This document shows positions 1 to 8,196 of a stretch of 64,000 nt of DNA, piece by piece. The position numbers and the translations under genes are program-made. Each line of letters starts with the position of its first letter. Within the stretch, counting starts at the first letter, position 1. The notes under the pieces were generated by a model that searched no databases, was not told the origin of the DNA, and saw nothing but the letters and a program-made list of their open reading frames with translations. The DNA comes from UPXZ01 sp018055865 (GTDB lineage: Bacteria; Bacteroidota; Bacteroidia; Bacteroidales; Paludibacteraceae): the NCBI GenBank assembly GCA_964292695.1, contig CAXYWB010000003.1:8708-72707 (forward strand). The letters run 5' to 3'.

Positions 1-285
1 AAATCGAGTAAGCGTCAGACAGTGAAAAACGACTTAAAGATGAATCTGGATTTTTCTTACAAAGATATTAAAACACTGCTGCGAAAAGTAAATGAAAACA
101 TCACACAGGCCTCGAGCGGCAATAAAGTGGTCTCGATCCGTTTCACGGCCGATTATGTGTTCAGTTCGAAAGTGAATCTGCAACTGTTCTTTGACCGGCA
201 AATGACCGCCCCGCTCGTATCATCGTCCTACCCGGTTTCTTCCACCAATTTCGGACTGAGTTTCAAGTTTATGCTCACGAGGTAG
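1..285 (+). CDS. sprA: SprA/Sov-type T9SS outer membrane translocon, C-terminal fragment
   Basis: The frame is open from the first base of the window and ends at a TAG at 283-285, so only the last 94 residues are present and the gene begins outside. The segment is rich in alternating hydrophobic residues, as in outer-membrane beta strands (ISIRFTADY-like and LQLFFDRQM-like strands), and ends in FGLSFKFMLTR with a terminal aromatic/basic pattern. This ending resembles the C-terminus of SprA (gliding) / Sov (Porphyromonas), the very large barrel through which type IX secretion substrates pass. That family identity is from memory of its C-terminal pattern; a different large outer-membrane barrel is the alternative. 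Confidence 0.7.
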   Translation, partial: KSSKRQTVKNDLKMNLDFSYKDIKTLLRKVNENITQASSGNKVVSIRFTADYVFSSKVNLQLFFDRQMTAPLVSSSYPVSSTNFGLSFKFMLTR

Positions 286-400
286 GGTTTATCTGCCGGA
301 AAAACTTTCGGGCATGAACCAAATGCATTATTACTTGTTATCTTTCTGAAAAATAACTGAAAATAGTGATACTTAGGTTATATTATTGTCGGATTATTCC

Positions 401-408
401 TAAATTTG
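401..408 (+). promoter_or_regulatory. -7 element upstream of dsbD
   Basis: TAAATTTG matches the Bacteroidetes -7 consensus TAnnTTTG, 33 bp before the dsbD ATG. No TTG is found at the expected 19-21 bp upstream, so only half of the promoter is supported. Confidence 0.4.
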
Positions 409-441
409 CACCCAATTTTGTAAATATAAAAAAACGAAACG

Positions 442-2439
442 ATGAAGTCAAAACTCATTCTGCTTACCATTTTAAGTTTTTTGTCCTTTCAATTGTTCAG
501 TCAGATATATGACCCGGTGTCGTGGTCGGTCGAAAAGAAGGTGACCGGTAAAACCACAGCCGATCTGATTATCAAAGCCACCATCGAAAAAGGATGGCAT
601 TTGTATGGACTGAACATTCCTCCCGATGGTCCTATCGCCACCAGAATTTCTGTTGAGAACCTCGAAAATGCCAAAAAAGAGGGTACACTTCAGGCAAAAT
701 CAAAGTTGATAGAAGCGTTTGATCCCAATTTCGATATGAAACTGAACTGGTATGCTAATGAGGCGGTATTTGTGCAGAAAGTGTCTTCACCCGATCCGAA
801 TGCCATTTATGCCAAAGTGTTGGTGAATTTCATGGTGTGTAATGATGAAAGCTGTCTGCCTCCTACCGAAGAAGAACTCGAGGTGGGAAAACCGGGAATA
901 AAAGTCTCTGAAGTGAAAGAAGAGACGCCATTGACTGCATCTGCAGTTGCAGGAATCGATTCGGTGCTGAAGCCTGATTCTGCCTTGCTTGTTCCGCCGG
1001 CGTTGTCAGATTCTACTGCGAAGGCAGATCTTTGGACACCTGTCATCGATCAGTTGCGAACTTTTGGCGAAAACGCGAGCGGTGGAGGAATGCCATCGCT
1101 CTGGTGGATTTTTATCATGGGGATGCTCGGCGGATTTGTAGCCTTGTTTACACCGTGCGTATGGCCTATCATACCGATGACAGTAAGTTTCTTTCTGAAA
1201 CGGTCGGAGAACAAAGCCCGCGGACGCCGCGATGCTGCCACCTACGGCTTGGCCATTATTCTCATTTATGTAGGTCTGGGACTCCTCATTACCGTTATTT
1301 TCGGAGCAAGCGCTCTCAACAGCCTCTCTACCAACGCTCTCTTTAATCTGATATTCTTCGCTTTGCTCGTGGTGTTTGCCATCTCGTTCTTCGGAGCCTT
1401 CGAAATTACCCTTCCGGCTTCCTGGTCCACCAAAATGGACATGAAAGCCGACTCCACAGCGGGCATTCTGAGCATACTTTTCATGGCTTTTACACTCGTA
1501 CTGGTTTCGTTTTCCTGTACAGGCCCTATCATCGGCACCTTGCTTGTGGAAGCATCCGTGAGTGGCTCGATACTGGCTCCTGCCGTCGGTATGCTGGGAT
1601 TTGCCATTGCACTGGCCATTCCTTTCAGCCTTTTTGCTTTCTTCCCGTCGTTGCTCAAGTCGATGCCCAAATCGGGTGGATGGCTCAACCGTGTGAAAGT
1701 GGTGCTGGCATTCCTGGAGCTGGCGCTGGCGCTCAAGTTCTTCTCTGTTGCCGATTTGGCTTATGGCTGGGGACTCCTCGACCGTGAGACATTCCTGGCG
1801 TTGTGGATTGTAATATTTGCTTTGTTAGGCTTTTACCTCATCGGAAAACTGCGCTTCAAGCACGATGATGAAACCAAACACACATCAGTCACAGGCTTGT
1901 TTTTAGGAATCATTTCGCTGGCATTTTCTATTTACATGATTCCCGGATTGTGGGGTGCCCCATTGAAAGCGGTAAGCGCATTCTCGCCGCCGGTAATTAC
2001 GCAGGATTTCAATCTGTATGAAAATGATGTGCATGCCAGATTCACCGATTATGAGCTGGGAATGAATTATGCCGCCGCCATGAACAAACCTGTGATCATT
2101 GATTTTACCGGTTTCGGGTGTGTCAACTGCCGCAAAATGGAAGTGGCCGTATGGACAGATCCGCGCGTAAGCAACCTGCTGAACAATGATTATGTATTGA
2201 TTTCGCTTTATGTGGATGATAAATCGCCACTGAAAGAACCCTATGAAGTGACCGAAAACGGACGCACACGCAAAATCAAAACAATAGGGGACAAATGGAG
2301 CTACCTCCAGCGATTCAAATTCGGAGCAAATGCCCAACCTTTCTACGTAATGCTTGACAACCAGGGCAATCCGATGTCAAAATCATTCGCTTTTGACGAG
2401 AATCCGGATAATTTTGTAAATTGGCTTGAGAGAAAATAA
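442..2439 (+). CDS. dsbD: thiol:disulfide interchange protein DsbD
   Basis: DsbD carries electrons from cytoplasmic thioredoxin across the inner membrane to periplasmic thiol proteins. The 665-residue product has the full three-part layout: a signal peptide (about 1-20), a periplasmic N-terminal domain (about 25-150) with the cysteine pair in VCNDESCLPP, a multi-helix membrane domain (about 215-510) with conserved cysteines in LFTPCVWPIIP and VSFSCTGPI, and a C-terminal thioredoxin-fold domain (about 530-665) with the redox motif GCVNCRK. Length and domain order fit the Bacteroidetes family. The start follows a -7 element and the long hairpin after the stop suggests it is transcribed alone. 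Confidence 0.92.
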   Translation: MKSKLILLTILSFLSFQLFSQIYDPVSWSVEKKVTGKTTADLIIKATIEKGWHLYGLNIPPDGPIATRISVENLENAKKEGTLQAKSKLIEAFDPNFDMKLNWYANEAVFVQKVSSPDPNAIYAKVLVNFMVCNDESCLPPTEEELEVGKPGIKVSEVKEETPLTASAVAGIDSVLKPDSALLVPPALSDSTAKADLWTPVIDQLRTFGENASGGGMPSLWWIFIMGMLGGFVALFTPCVWPIIPMTVSFFLKRSENKARGRRDAATYGLAIILIYVGLGLLITVIFGASALNSLSTNALFNLIFFALLVVFAISFFGAFEITLPASWSTKMDMKADSTAGILSILFMAFTLVLVSFSCTGPIIGTLLVEASVSGSILAPAVGMLGFAIALAIPFSLFAFFPSLLKSMPKSGGWLNRVKVVLAFLELALALKFFSVADLAYGWGLLDRETFLALWIVIFALLGFYLIGKLRFKHDDETKHTSVTGLFLGIISLAFSIYMIPGLWGAPLKAVSAFSPPVITQDFNLYENDVHARFTDYELGMNYAAAMNKPVIIDFTGFGCVNCRKMEVAVWTDPRVSNLLNNDYVLISLYVDDKSPLKEPYEVTENGRTRKIKTIGDKWSYLQRFKFGANAQPFYVMLDNQGNPMSKSFAFDENPDNFVNWLERK

Positions 2440-2460
2440 TCCTGATAGTTGAAAAATAAT

Positions 2461-2518
2461 AACCTGCCAAAATGTCCCGAATTCTGACAAAAAAGAGTTT
2501 CGGATGTTTTGGCAGGTT
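2461..2518 (+). terminator. long hairpin after dsbD
   Basis: AACCTGCCAAAA at 2461 pairs with TTTTGGCAGGTT ending near 2518, with further partial pairing inside the stem. It lies 21 bases after the dsbD stop. There is no clean T run after it, so it may be a terminator or a transcript-stabilising 3' hairpin. Confidence 0.55.
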
Positions 2519-2600
2519 TCTTGCAATATGCAAACTGCCAATCGGTACATAACAAAGATAATATAATCCTATTTTTAAAATAATAAAGAAAACTTCGGAT

Positions 2601-3182
2601 ATGAAAAATAGAAAACACGCTCCTGAACACGATACAGAAAAGAATGCAGACCTGACTCCCGAAAATGTGGAAACCACCAATCAGAACGAAAATGCTTCTG
2701 AAAGCCAGTCTGTAGAAACTGACAAAATTGCAGATGAAATTACTCAACTGACTCAGAAATGTGAGGAGTTGAACGATAAGAATCTTCGTTTGATGGCAGA
2801 ATTCGATAATTTCAGAAAACGTACACTCCGCGAAAAATCCGATTTGATAAAAACAGCCGGCGAAAAGGTGTTTGTTAATATTTTACCGCTGATTGATGAT
2901 TTTGAAAGAGCTATGCAGGCTATGGACTCAACAGAAGACGTGCTGGCTGTGAAAGAGGGTGTGGATTTGATTTACGCCAAATTTATCAATTTTCTGAATG
3001 CCAACGGCGTGAAAGCTATTGCTACTGAAAATGAGCCGTTTGATGTAGATGTACACGAAGCAGTTACCATGTTTCCGGCACCGTCAGAAGAGCTGAAAGG
3101 AAAGATAATTGACTGTATGTCAAAAGGATATATGCTGAATGATAAGGTGATTCGTTTTGCAAAAGTAGTGGTTGGAGAATAA
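2601..3182 (+). CDS. grpE: nucleotide exchange factor GrpE
   Basis: GrpE releases ADP from DnaK (Hsp70). The 193-residue protein has an acidic, low-complexity N-terminus (about 1-45), a long helical segment (about 50-90) with EFDNFRKRTLREK, which is typical of the GrpE dimerisation helices, and the C-terminal beta domain with the signature around DVHEAVTM and GYMLNDKVIRFAKVVV. It is followed by dnaJ after 67 bases, the usual Bacteroidetes grpE-dnaJ pair. dnaK is not in the window. Confidence 0.95.
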   Translation: MKNRKHAPEHDTEKNADLTPENVETTNQNENASESQSVETDKIADEITQLTQKCEELNDKNLRLMAEFDNFRKRTLREKSDLIKTAGEKVFVNILPLIDDFERAMQAMDSTEDVLAVKEGVDLIYAKFINFLNANGVKAIATENEPFDVDVHEAVTMFPAPSEELKGKIIDCMSKGYMLNDKVIRFAKVVVGE

Positions 3183-3249
3183 TGAATAAGTTTATAGTTA
3201 GTAGTTTGCAGTGCAGTCATATTCTGTAAATTATTATACAAACATATAT

Positions 3250-4410
3250 ATGGGAAAGAGAGATTATTACGAAATATTAGGTGTATCGAAGACTGCTACG
3301 GCAGACGAGATAAAAAAAGCGTACCGTCAGAAAGCCATTCAGTATCACCCCGATAAAAATCCGGGTGATAAGGCATCTGAAGAGAAATTCAAGGAAGCTG
3401 CAGAAGCCTACGAAGTGCTGAGTGATCAGCAGAAGCGTCAGCGGTATGATCAGTTTGGTCATGCAGGTGTGGGTAGCAGTGCTGCCGGCGGAGGTTTCGG
3501 CGGTGGAGGTATGAGTATGGAAGATATTTTTGCTCATTTTGGCGATATTTTTGGCGGACATTTTGGCGGATTTGGCGGATTCGGTGGCTTTGGCGGTTCT
3601 CAGAGAGGCGGACAACGTGTTCGTCGTGGTTCCGACTTGCGCGTAAAGGTTAAGCTAGACCTGGCTGAAATTGCAAACGGAGTAGAAAAAAAAATAAAAG
3701 TAAAGAAATACGTTTCGTGTCAGCACTGTAATGGCTCGGGAGCGGCTTCGGGCTCAGGTACTACTACCTGTACCACCTGCAACGGAAACGGGCGCGTAAC
3801 ACGTGTACAGCAAACTATTCTGGGGCAAATGCAGACCACTAGCGAATGTCCTACCTGTCAGGGAGAAGGTAAAATTATAAAGGAAAAATGTTCGCACTGC
3901 AACGGCGACGGAATAGTTCGCGAAGAAGAGGTGATCAGCATCAACATTCCGGCCGGTGTAATGGAAGGTATGCAGCTCTCGGTAGGCGGCAAGGGAAATG
4001 CAGCCCGACGCGGCGGAGTGAACGGCGATTTACTCGTAGTGATTGAAGAGGAACGGCATCCGGAATTAATCCGCGATGATAATGATTTGATTTACAATTT
4101 ATTGCTCTCTGTGCCGGTAGCAATACTGGGCGGCTCTGTAGAAGTGCCCACCGTAGATAGTAAAGTGAAAGTAAACATCCCTGCCGGAACTCAGCCCGGT
4201 AAAGTTCTTCGGTTGCGGGGCAAAGGCCTGCCAAGCGTAAACAGCTATGGTAAAGGCGATCTGCTGGTCAACATCGGAGTGTACATTCCCGAAAACCTGA
4301 GCAGAGATGAAAAACAAACCATGGAAAATCTGAATAAATCAACTAATTTCAAACCAAATTCATCGGCTGCAAAAGGATTTTTTTCTCATTTCCGGAATAT
4401 GTTCGAGTAA
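3250..4410 (+). CDS. dnaJ: chaperone DnaJ (Hsp40)
   Basis: DnaJ delivers unfolded protein to DnaK and stimulates its ATPase. The J domain (about 4-70) carries HPD at residues 33-35. It is followed by a Gly/Phe-rich linker (about 75-125), four CxxCxGxG zinc repeats (CQHCNGSG, CTTCNGNG, CPTCQGEG, CSHCNGDG; about 155-225) and the C-terminal substrate-binding domains. I chose the ATG at 3250 rather than the upstream in-frame ATG at 3211 because MGKRDYYEILG is the standard N-terminus; this gives 386 residues. It forms a pair with grpE and ends at a strong terminator. Confidence 0.96.
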   Translation: MGKRDYYEILGVSKTATADEIKKAYRQKAIQYHPDKNPGDKASEEKFKEAAEAYEVLSDQQKRQRYDQFGHAGVGSSAAGGGFGGGGMSMEDIFAHFGDIFGGHFGGFGGFGGFGGSQRGGQRVRRGSDLRVKVKLDLAEIANGVEKKIKVKKYVSCQHCNGSGAASGSGTTTCTTCNGNGRVTRVQQTILGQMQTTSECPTCQGEGKIIKEKCSHCNGDGIVREEEVISINIPAGVMEGMQLSVGGKGNAARRGGVNGDLLVVIEEERHPELIRDDNDLIYNLLLSVPVAILGGSVEVPTVDSKVKVNIPAGTQPGKVLRLRGKGLPSVNSYGKGDLLVNIGVYIPENLSRDEKQTMENLNKSTNFKPNSSAAKGFFSHFRNMFE

Positions 4411-4430
4411 TACAAATACATAAATACATA

Positions 4431-4468
4431 AAAGGGTGAAATGTAGCTTTTCACCCTTTCTTTTTTTT
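4431..4468 (+). terminator. intrinsic terminator after dnaJ
   Basis: AAAGGGTGAA pairs perfectly with TTCACCCTTT (stem about 4431-4459) and is followed by a run of eight T. It also lies downstream of the convergent PPK2 gene. Confidence 0.85.
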
Positions 4469-4483
4469 AAAAAAATAAGACGA

Positions 4484-5359
4484 TTATTTTTCGCTCATTA
4501 ATATTTCTTTTGCCTTCAGAAGCTGCTCAGTAGATTCACCAGCAGGATATTGCAGTTCTAATTTTTTCAGATTTTCCACTATAATTTCGCCTATAGCCAC
4601 CCGGGCAAAGAACTTCTTATCGGCCGGAACCACATACCACGGGGCGTAATCTGTTGATGTTTTCTCCATCATATCTTCGTAAGCACTCTGATATTCATCC
4701 CATTGTGCGCGCGATTTCAGATCATCAGAGCTGAATTTCCAGTTTTTCTCCTTTTCGTTCAGTCGTGCAAGCAGTCGTTCTTTTTGTTCTTCTTTGGATA
4801 AGTGCAGAAAAATTTTAACAATGCGCGTTCCGTTTTGGTGAATATGTTTCTCAAAATTATTAATTTGCTCATACCTTTCGTTCCAAAACTTTTTATCCGC
4901 TTTGTCCGGACTGTCAATTCCCGGAATGTTTTCGCTCATCAGATACCCGGGATTTACTTTTGTAGCCAGTACATTTTCATAATGTGAACGATTGAAAATC
5001 TCAATCATGCCGCGCTCAGGCAGGTCTTTGTAATGCCGCCAAAGGTAATCGTGGTCGTGTTCCTCACGCGATGGAGCTTTGTAGCTGTGCACCCGGCAAC
5101 TTTGCGGATTCAGACCCGACATTACATGACGGATGGCACCGTCTTTACCGGCAGCGTCAGGAGCCTGCAGTATGATTAACATCGAGTAGCGGTTGTCTGC
5201 CCAGAATTTTTCCTGCAGTGCGGCCAGCTCTTCGATGTTGTTTTGCAACTCTTTTACCCCGTTTTTTTTCTTCAGTCCGGCAGTGAAGCCTGTATCGTAG
5301 TCTTTCAGGTTGACTTTGCTTCCGGGTTTTACAATGAATTTATCAAAATCCAGTTTCAT
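4484..5359 (-). CDS. ppk2: polyphosphate kinase 2 family (polyphosphate:nucleotide phosphotransferase)
   Basis: PPK2 enzymes transfer phosphate between polyphosphate and nucleoside mono- or diphosphates. The 291-residue protein has the Walker A-like PDAAGKDGAIRHVMSG, the Walker B/lid region with FNRSHYENVL, and basic residues downstream (ERLLARL), all typical of single-domain PPK2. Whether it acts on AMP, ADP or GDP cannot be told by reading. It stands alone between convergent dnaJ and a divergent permease. A -7-like CAAATATA (minus strand TATATTTG) lies at 5429-5436. Confidence 0.88.
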   Translation of the reverse strand: MKLDFDKFIVKPGSKVNLKDYDTGFTAGLKKKNGVKELQNNIEELAALQEKFWADNRYSMLIILQAPDAAGKDGAIRHVMSGLNPQSCRVHSYKAPSREEHDHDYLWRHYKDLPERGMIEIFNRSHYENVLATKVNPGYLMSENIPGIDSPDKADKKFWNERYEQINNFEKHIHQNGTRIVKIFLHLSKEEQKERLLARLNEKEKNWKFSSDDLKSRAQWDEYQSAYEDMMEKTSTDYAPWYVVPADKKFFARVAIGEIIVENLKKLELQYPAGESTEQLLKAKEILMSEK

Positions 5360-5527
5360 GATTATAGATTTTTAAGATGAGTGTTCTTGTATTTTAACAA
5401 CTCTGAAATCAAATAGTTTTGCAGCATTCAAATATATGTTTTTTTCGTGTTTTTAATTTCTGCAGAAATATTTTAGTTCCAAATGAATAAAATTTGTTCA
5501 TTATAGTGAATAAATTATTTATTTCAT

Positions 5528-5535
5528 TATTTTTG
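5528..5535 (+). promoter_or_regulatory. -7 element upstream of the amino acid permease
   Basis: TATTTTTG fits TAnnTTTG, 59 bp before the ATG. The nearest TTTG upstream (5493-5496) is too far for a classic -33 box. Confidence 0.35.
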
Positions 5536-5594
5536 TGCAGTTTATTTCTCAAAAAACAGATTAAATCTTCTCATTTCCACCGATTCATCAGCTT

Positions 5595-7043
5595 ATGTTT
5601 AAAGATCTATATTTACGAAAAAGTCTGGCTAATATACAAGCTCAGGCACAGGAGAACAGTTTGAAAAAACATCTCAACGTTACCAACATTATTTTACTGG
5701 GAATAGGGTGTATTATCGGAGCCGGTATATTTGTGCTTACTGGTACTGCTGCTGCTCTTCATGCCGGTCCGGCTGTATCTGTATCCTTTCTGGTATCCGC
5801 TTTGGGATGTTTGTTAGCGGGTTTGTGTTATGCGGAATTTGCATCCATGCTTCCGGTATCCGGTAGTGCTTATACCTATGGCTACGCTACTATGGGCGAA
5901 TTCATAGCCTGGATTATCGGATGGGATTTAATTCTCGAATACCTGTTCGGATCGGCCACAGTGGCCGTTGGATGGTCGGGTTATGTGGTCAGTTTTCTGA
6001 ACGATATCGGGTGGCATCTTCCGCCTCAAATTTGTCAGAGTCCTTTTGCTTATGATATCAACGGATGGCATCAAACGGGTGCAATTATTAACTTTCCGGC
6101 CATGTTTATCATAGCTCTGATGACTACTTTGCTTGTTATTGGCATTAAGGAATCGGCTCGATTCAACAACTTCATAGTAATAATTAAAGTCACTGTCATT
6201 TTGTTGTTCATTGGTTTCGGAATTTCGTATATCAATGTAGATAACTGGACTCCTTTTATACCGGAAAATACCGGAAAATTCTCCGAATTCGGGCTTACGG
6301 GAGTTCTGACAGGTGCAGCAGTCGTGTTTTTTGCTTATATCGGTTTTGATGCCGTATCCACAACCGCTCAGGAAGCCATCAATCCGCAGCGTGATATGCC
6401 CAAAGGCATTTTAATTTCGCTGGCTATATGTACTTTGTTGTATGTGGCTGTCAGTTTGGTCATGACCGGAATCGTCAATTATACCGAATTAAACGTTCCT
6501 GCTCCGATTGCTGTAGCCATTGATGCTGCCGGTTCCGGGCTGCTTTGGTTAAGACCCATCGTCAAAATTGGTGCAATTGCCGGATTAAGTTCCGTGGTCA
6601 TGGTTCTTCTGCTCGGACAATCGCGTATATTTTACTCCATGGCTCACGATGGTTTGCTGTGGAAAAGTTTTTCCAAAACACATCCGAAATTCAAAACACC
6701 GTATATCACCAGCATCGTTACAGGCTGTTTTGCGGCTTTCTTTGCCGGATTATTCCCCATCGGGCTTCTTGGTGAATTGGTTTCAATAGGCACTTTGCTG
6801 GCATTTGTCATTGTTAGTGTCGGTTTGATTATTCTGCGTCACAAAGAGCCGGATGCACCGCGTACGTTCCGAACTCCGTGGGTACCATTTGTGCCTATTC
6901 TGGGTGCTTTAATCTGTCTGGCTCAAATGGCCGCGTTGCCCAAAGACACGTGGCTGCGTCTTATCGGCTGGATGGTAATTGGTTTTGTCATCTACTTCAC
7001 GTATGGACGGAAACATAGCATTGTAAGACAGGAAGCAAAATAA
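5595..7043 (+). CDS. APC-family amino acid permease
   Basis: This is an inner-membrane amino acid transporter of the APC superfamily, closest in appearance to the cationic amino acid transporter group (YfnA-like). The 482-residue protein shows about 12 hydrophobic helices. The first holds GIGCIIGAGIFVLTG, the unwound helix-1 substrate motif, and a helix-6 like FFAYIGFDAVSTTAQE follows near residue 250, as in that group. The exact substrate is unknown. It is a single gene flanked by its own promoter element and a bidirectional terminator. Confidence 0.9.
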   Translation: MFKDLYLRKSLANIQAQAQENSLKKHLNVTNIILLGIGCIIGAGIFVLTGTAAALHAGPAVSVSFLVSALGCLLAGLCYAEFASMLPVSGSAYTYGYATMGEFIAWIIGWDLILEYLFGSATVAVGWSGYVVSFLNDIGWHLPPQICQSPFAYDINGWHQTGAIINFPAMFIIALMTTLLVIGIKESARFNNFIVIIKVTVILLFIGFGISYINVDNWTPFIPENTGKFSEFGLTGVLTGAAVVFFAYIGFDAVSTTAQEAINPQRDMPKGILISLAICTLLYVAVSLVMTGIVNYTELNVPAPIAVAIDAAGSGLLWLRPIVKIGAIAGLSSVVMVLLLGQSRIFYSMAHDGLLWKSFSKTHPKFKTPYITSIVTGCFAAFFAGLFPIGLLGELVSIGTLLAFVIVSVGLIILRHKEPDAPRTFRTPWVPFVPILGALICLAQMAALPKDTWLRLIGWMVIGFVIYFTYGRKHSIVRQEAK

Positions 7044-7051
7044 AATAAAAC

Positions 7052-7080
7052 AGAAAAGAGCTGATATTCAGCTCTTTTCT
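7052..7080. terminator. bidirectional terminator between permease and CPBP protease
   Basis: AGAAAAGAGCTGA and TCAGCTCTTTTCT form a perfect 13-bp stem with a TAT loop between the 3' ends of two convergent genes. The A and T runs on both sides could serve both strands. Confidence 0.85.
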
Positions 7081-7081
7081 C

Positions 7082-8032
7082 TTAAATATTCTGCGTTTTT
7101 TGAACCATTATTTCCGGTTCCACTTTTTGTTTCAAAACATGCCAGTTCCATTTATACCGGGCTTTTAGAATTATAACGAAAACGATGGAAAAAACCGTAA
7201 TCTGAATCAGGTCGCTGACCGGAAACATTTCTTTCATCAAAAAAACAGACGGAGTTTGAAATGCCGATGATTCGTTGGTATAAACCAGTGCTGTCACCAT
7301 ATTGTTGGCTGCATGTATGCCCAGTGCCACTTCTATCCCGTCGTCGAGCACGGTTACCACTCCCAGCAGAAGTCCCATCATTATGTACTGAGGCATTGCC
7401 AGAAAAAATCCAAGTTCTTTCACTTCGGGATTCATGCTGTGCATCAGACCGAAAGCCACAGCCACAGAAATCAACGACCATATTCTGCTTCGAGTTCTGG
7501 TAGCTACACCCTGCATCAGATATCCGCGGAAGGTAATTTCTTCGAATGAGGTCTGAAACGGAACCATCAGCAGTGTGATGAAGAAAAGAGGAATAAAGCT
7601 TTTTAAATCCAGTTGCAGCGTAATATTTCCCGGAACCATCAGATAAGTGATCAGAAAAGAGAGCAGGATAAAGGCTCCCCACAAGACAAAACCCGAAAAG
7701 AGGTGATTCCACCTGATAGGGGCTCCCCCGTTAATTATTCCTTTCAGATTCCGGTTGTGCATGGGCCTGAGCAGCAGAATAAAACCAATCAGTGCGGTCA
7801 TGAAAGCAAACATTATGGCAGCAAAACCGACATTCTGGTCGATGCCGTAGGCCGAAAAATCCATGATGTTTTCGGGCATTTCGGCTGCGCCATCTCTCAC
7901 AACTGAAATTCCGATCATGACGGCCAGCGGAATGGACCCAATTGTATTGGAAATGATGAATACCAGCGCCAGAAGCACGATGTATCTCCATATCTGATTT
8001 TTCCCGTCGAAAGCGTATTCCAAATGTTTCAT
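7082..8032 (-). CDS. CPBP (CAAX/Abi) family intramembrane glutamic endopeptidase
   Basis: This is a polytopic membrane protein of 316 residues with about eight hydrophobic segments. It holds the three CPBP motifs: EEITFRG (EExxxR), FGLMHS (FxxxH) and HAANN (HxxxN). Family members cleave within membranes or act in bacteriocin immunity; the substrate here is unknown. It is a single gene ending against the convergent permease. A -7 element (CAAAAATA on the plus strand, 8055-8062) lies just before the start. Confidence 0.88.
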   Translation of the reverse strand: MKHLEYAFDGKNQIWRYIVLLALVFIISNTIGSIPLAVMIGISVVRDGAAEMPENIMDFSAYGIDQNVGFAAIMFAFMTALIGFILLLRPMHNRNLKGIINGGAPIRWNHLFSGFVLWGAFILLSFLITYLMVPGNITLQLDLKSFIPLFFITLLMVPFQTSFEEITFRGYLMQGVATRTRSRIWSLISVAVAFGLMHSMNPEVKELGFFLAMPQYIMMGLLLGVVTVLDDGIEVALGIHAANNMVTALVYTNESSAFQTPSVFLMKEMFPVSDLIQITVFSIVFVIILKARYKWNWHVLKQKVEPEIMVQKTQNI

Positions 8033-8093
8033 AATATTTCCTTTAAAATATTTGCAAAAATACAGGTTAATCCGGAATAAAACAGTACGGAAG

Positions 8094-8126
8094 TTGTGAA
8101 TATTTAATTAAACTTTTGTACCTTTG
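8094..8126 (+). promoter_or_regulatory. promoter of rpsA
   Basis: TTG (8094-8096), 22 bp, then TACCTTTG (8119-8126), close to the Bacteroidetes consensus. It leaves a leader of about 65 nt before the S1 start, long enough for regulation, but I see no clear fold. Confidence 0.6.
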
Positions 8127-8196
8127 CACCCACGAATTTTTTAATCAATATAATGTCTAACCTACTATTTATTAGTAAAAAACAAAAATTTCAGTA

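Noticed and set aside
1266..1736. Open frame of 156 codons antisense to dsbD
   Set aside because: It lies wholly inside the conserved membrane domain of dsbD and reads as low-complexity shadow sequence.
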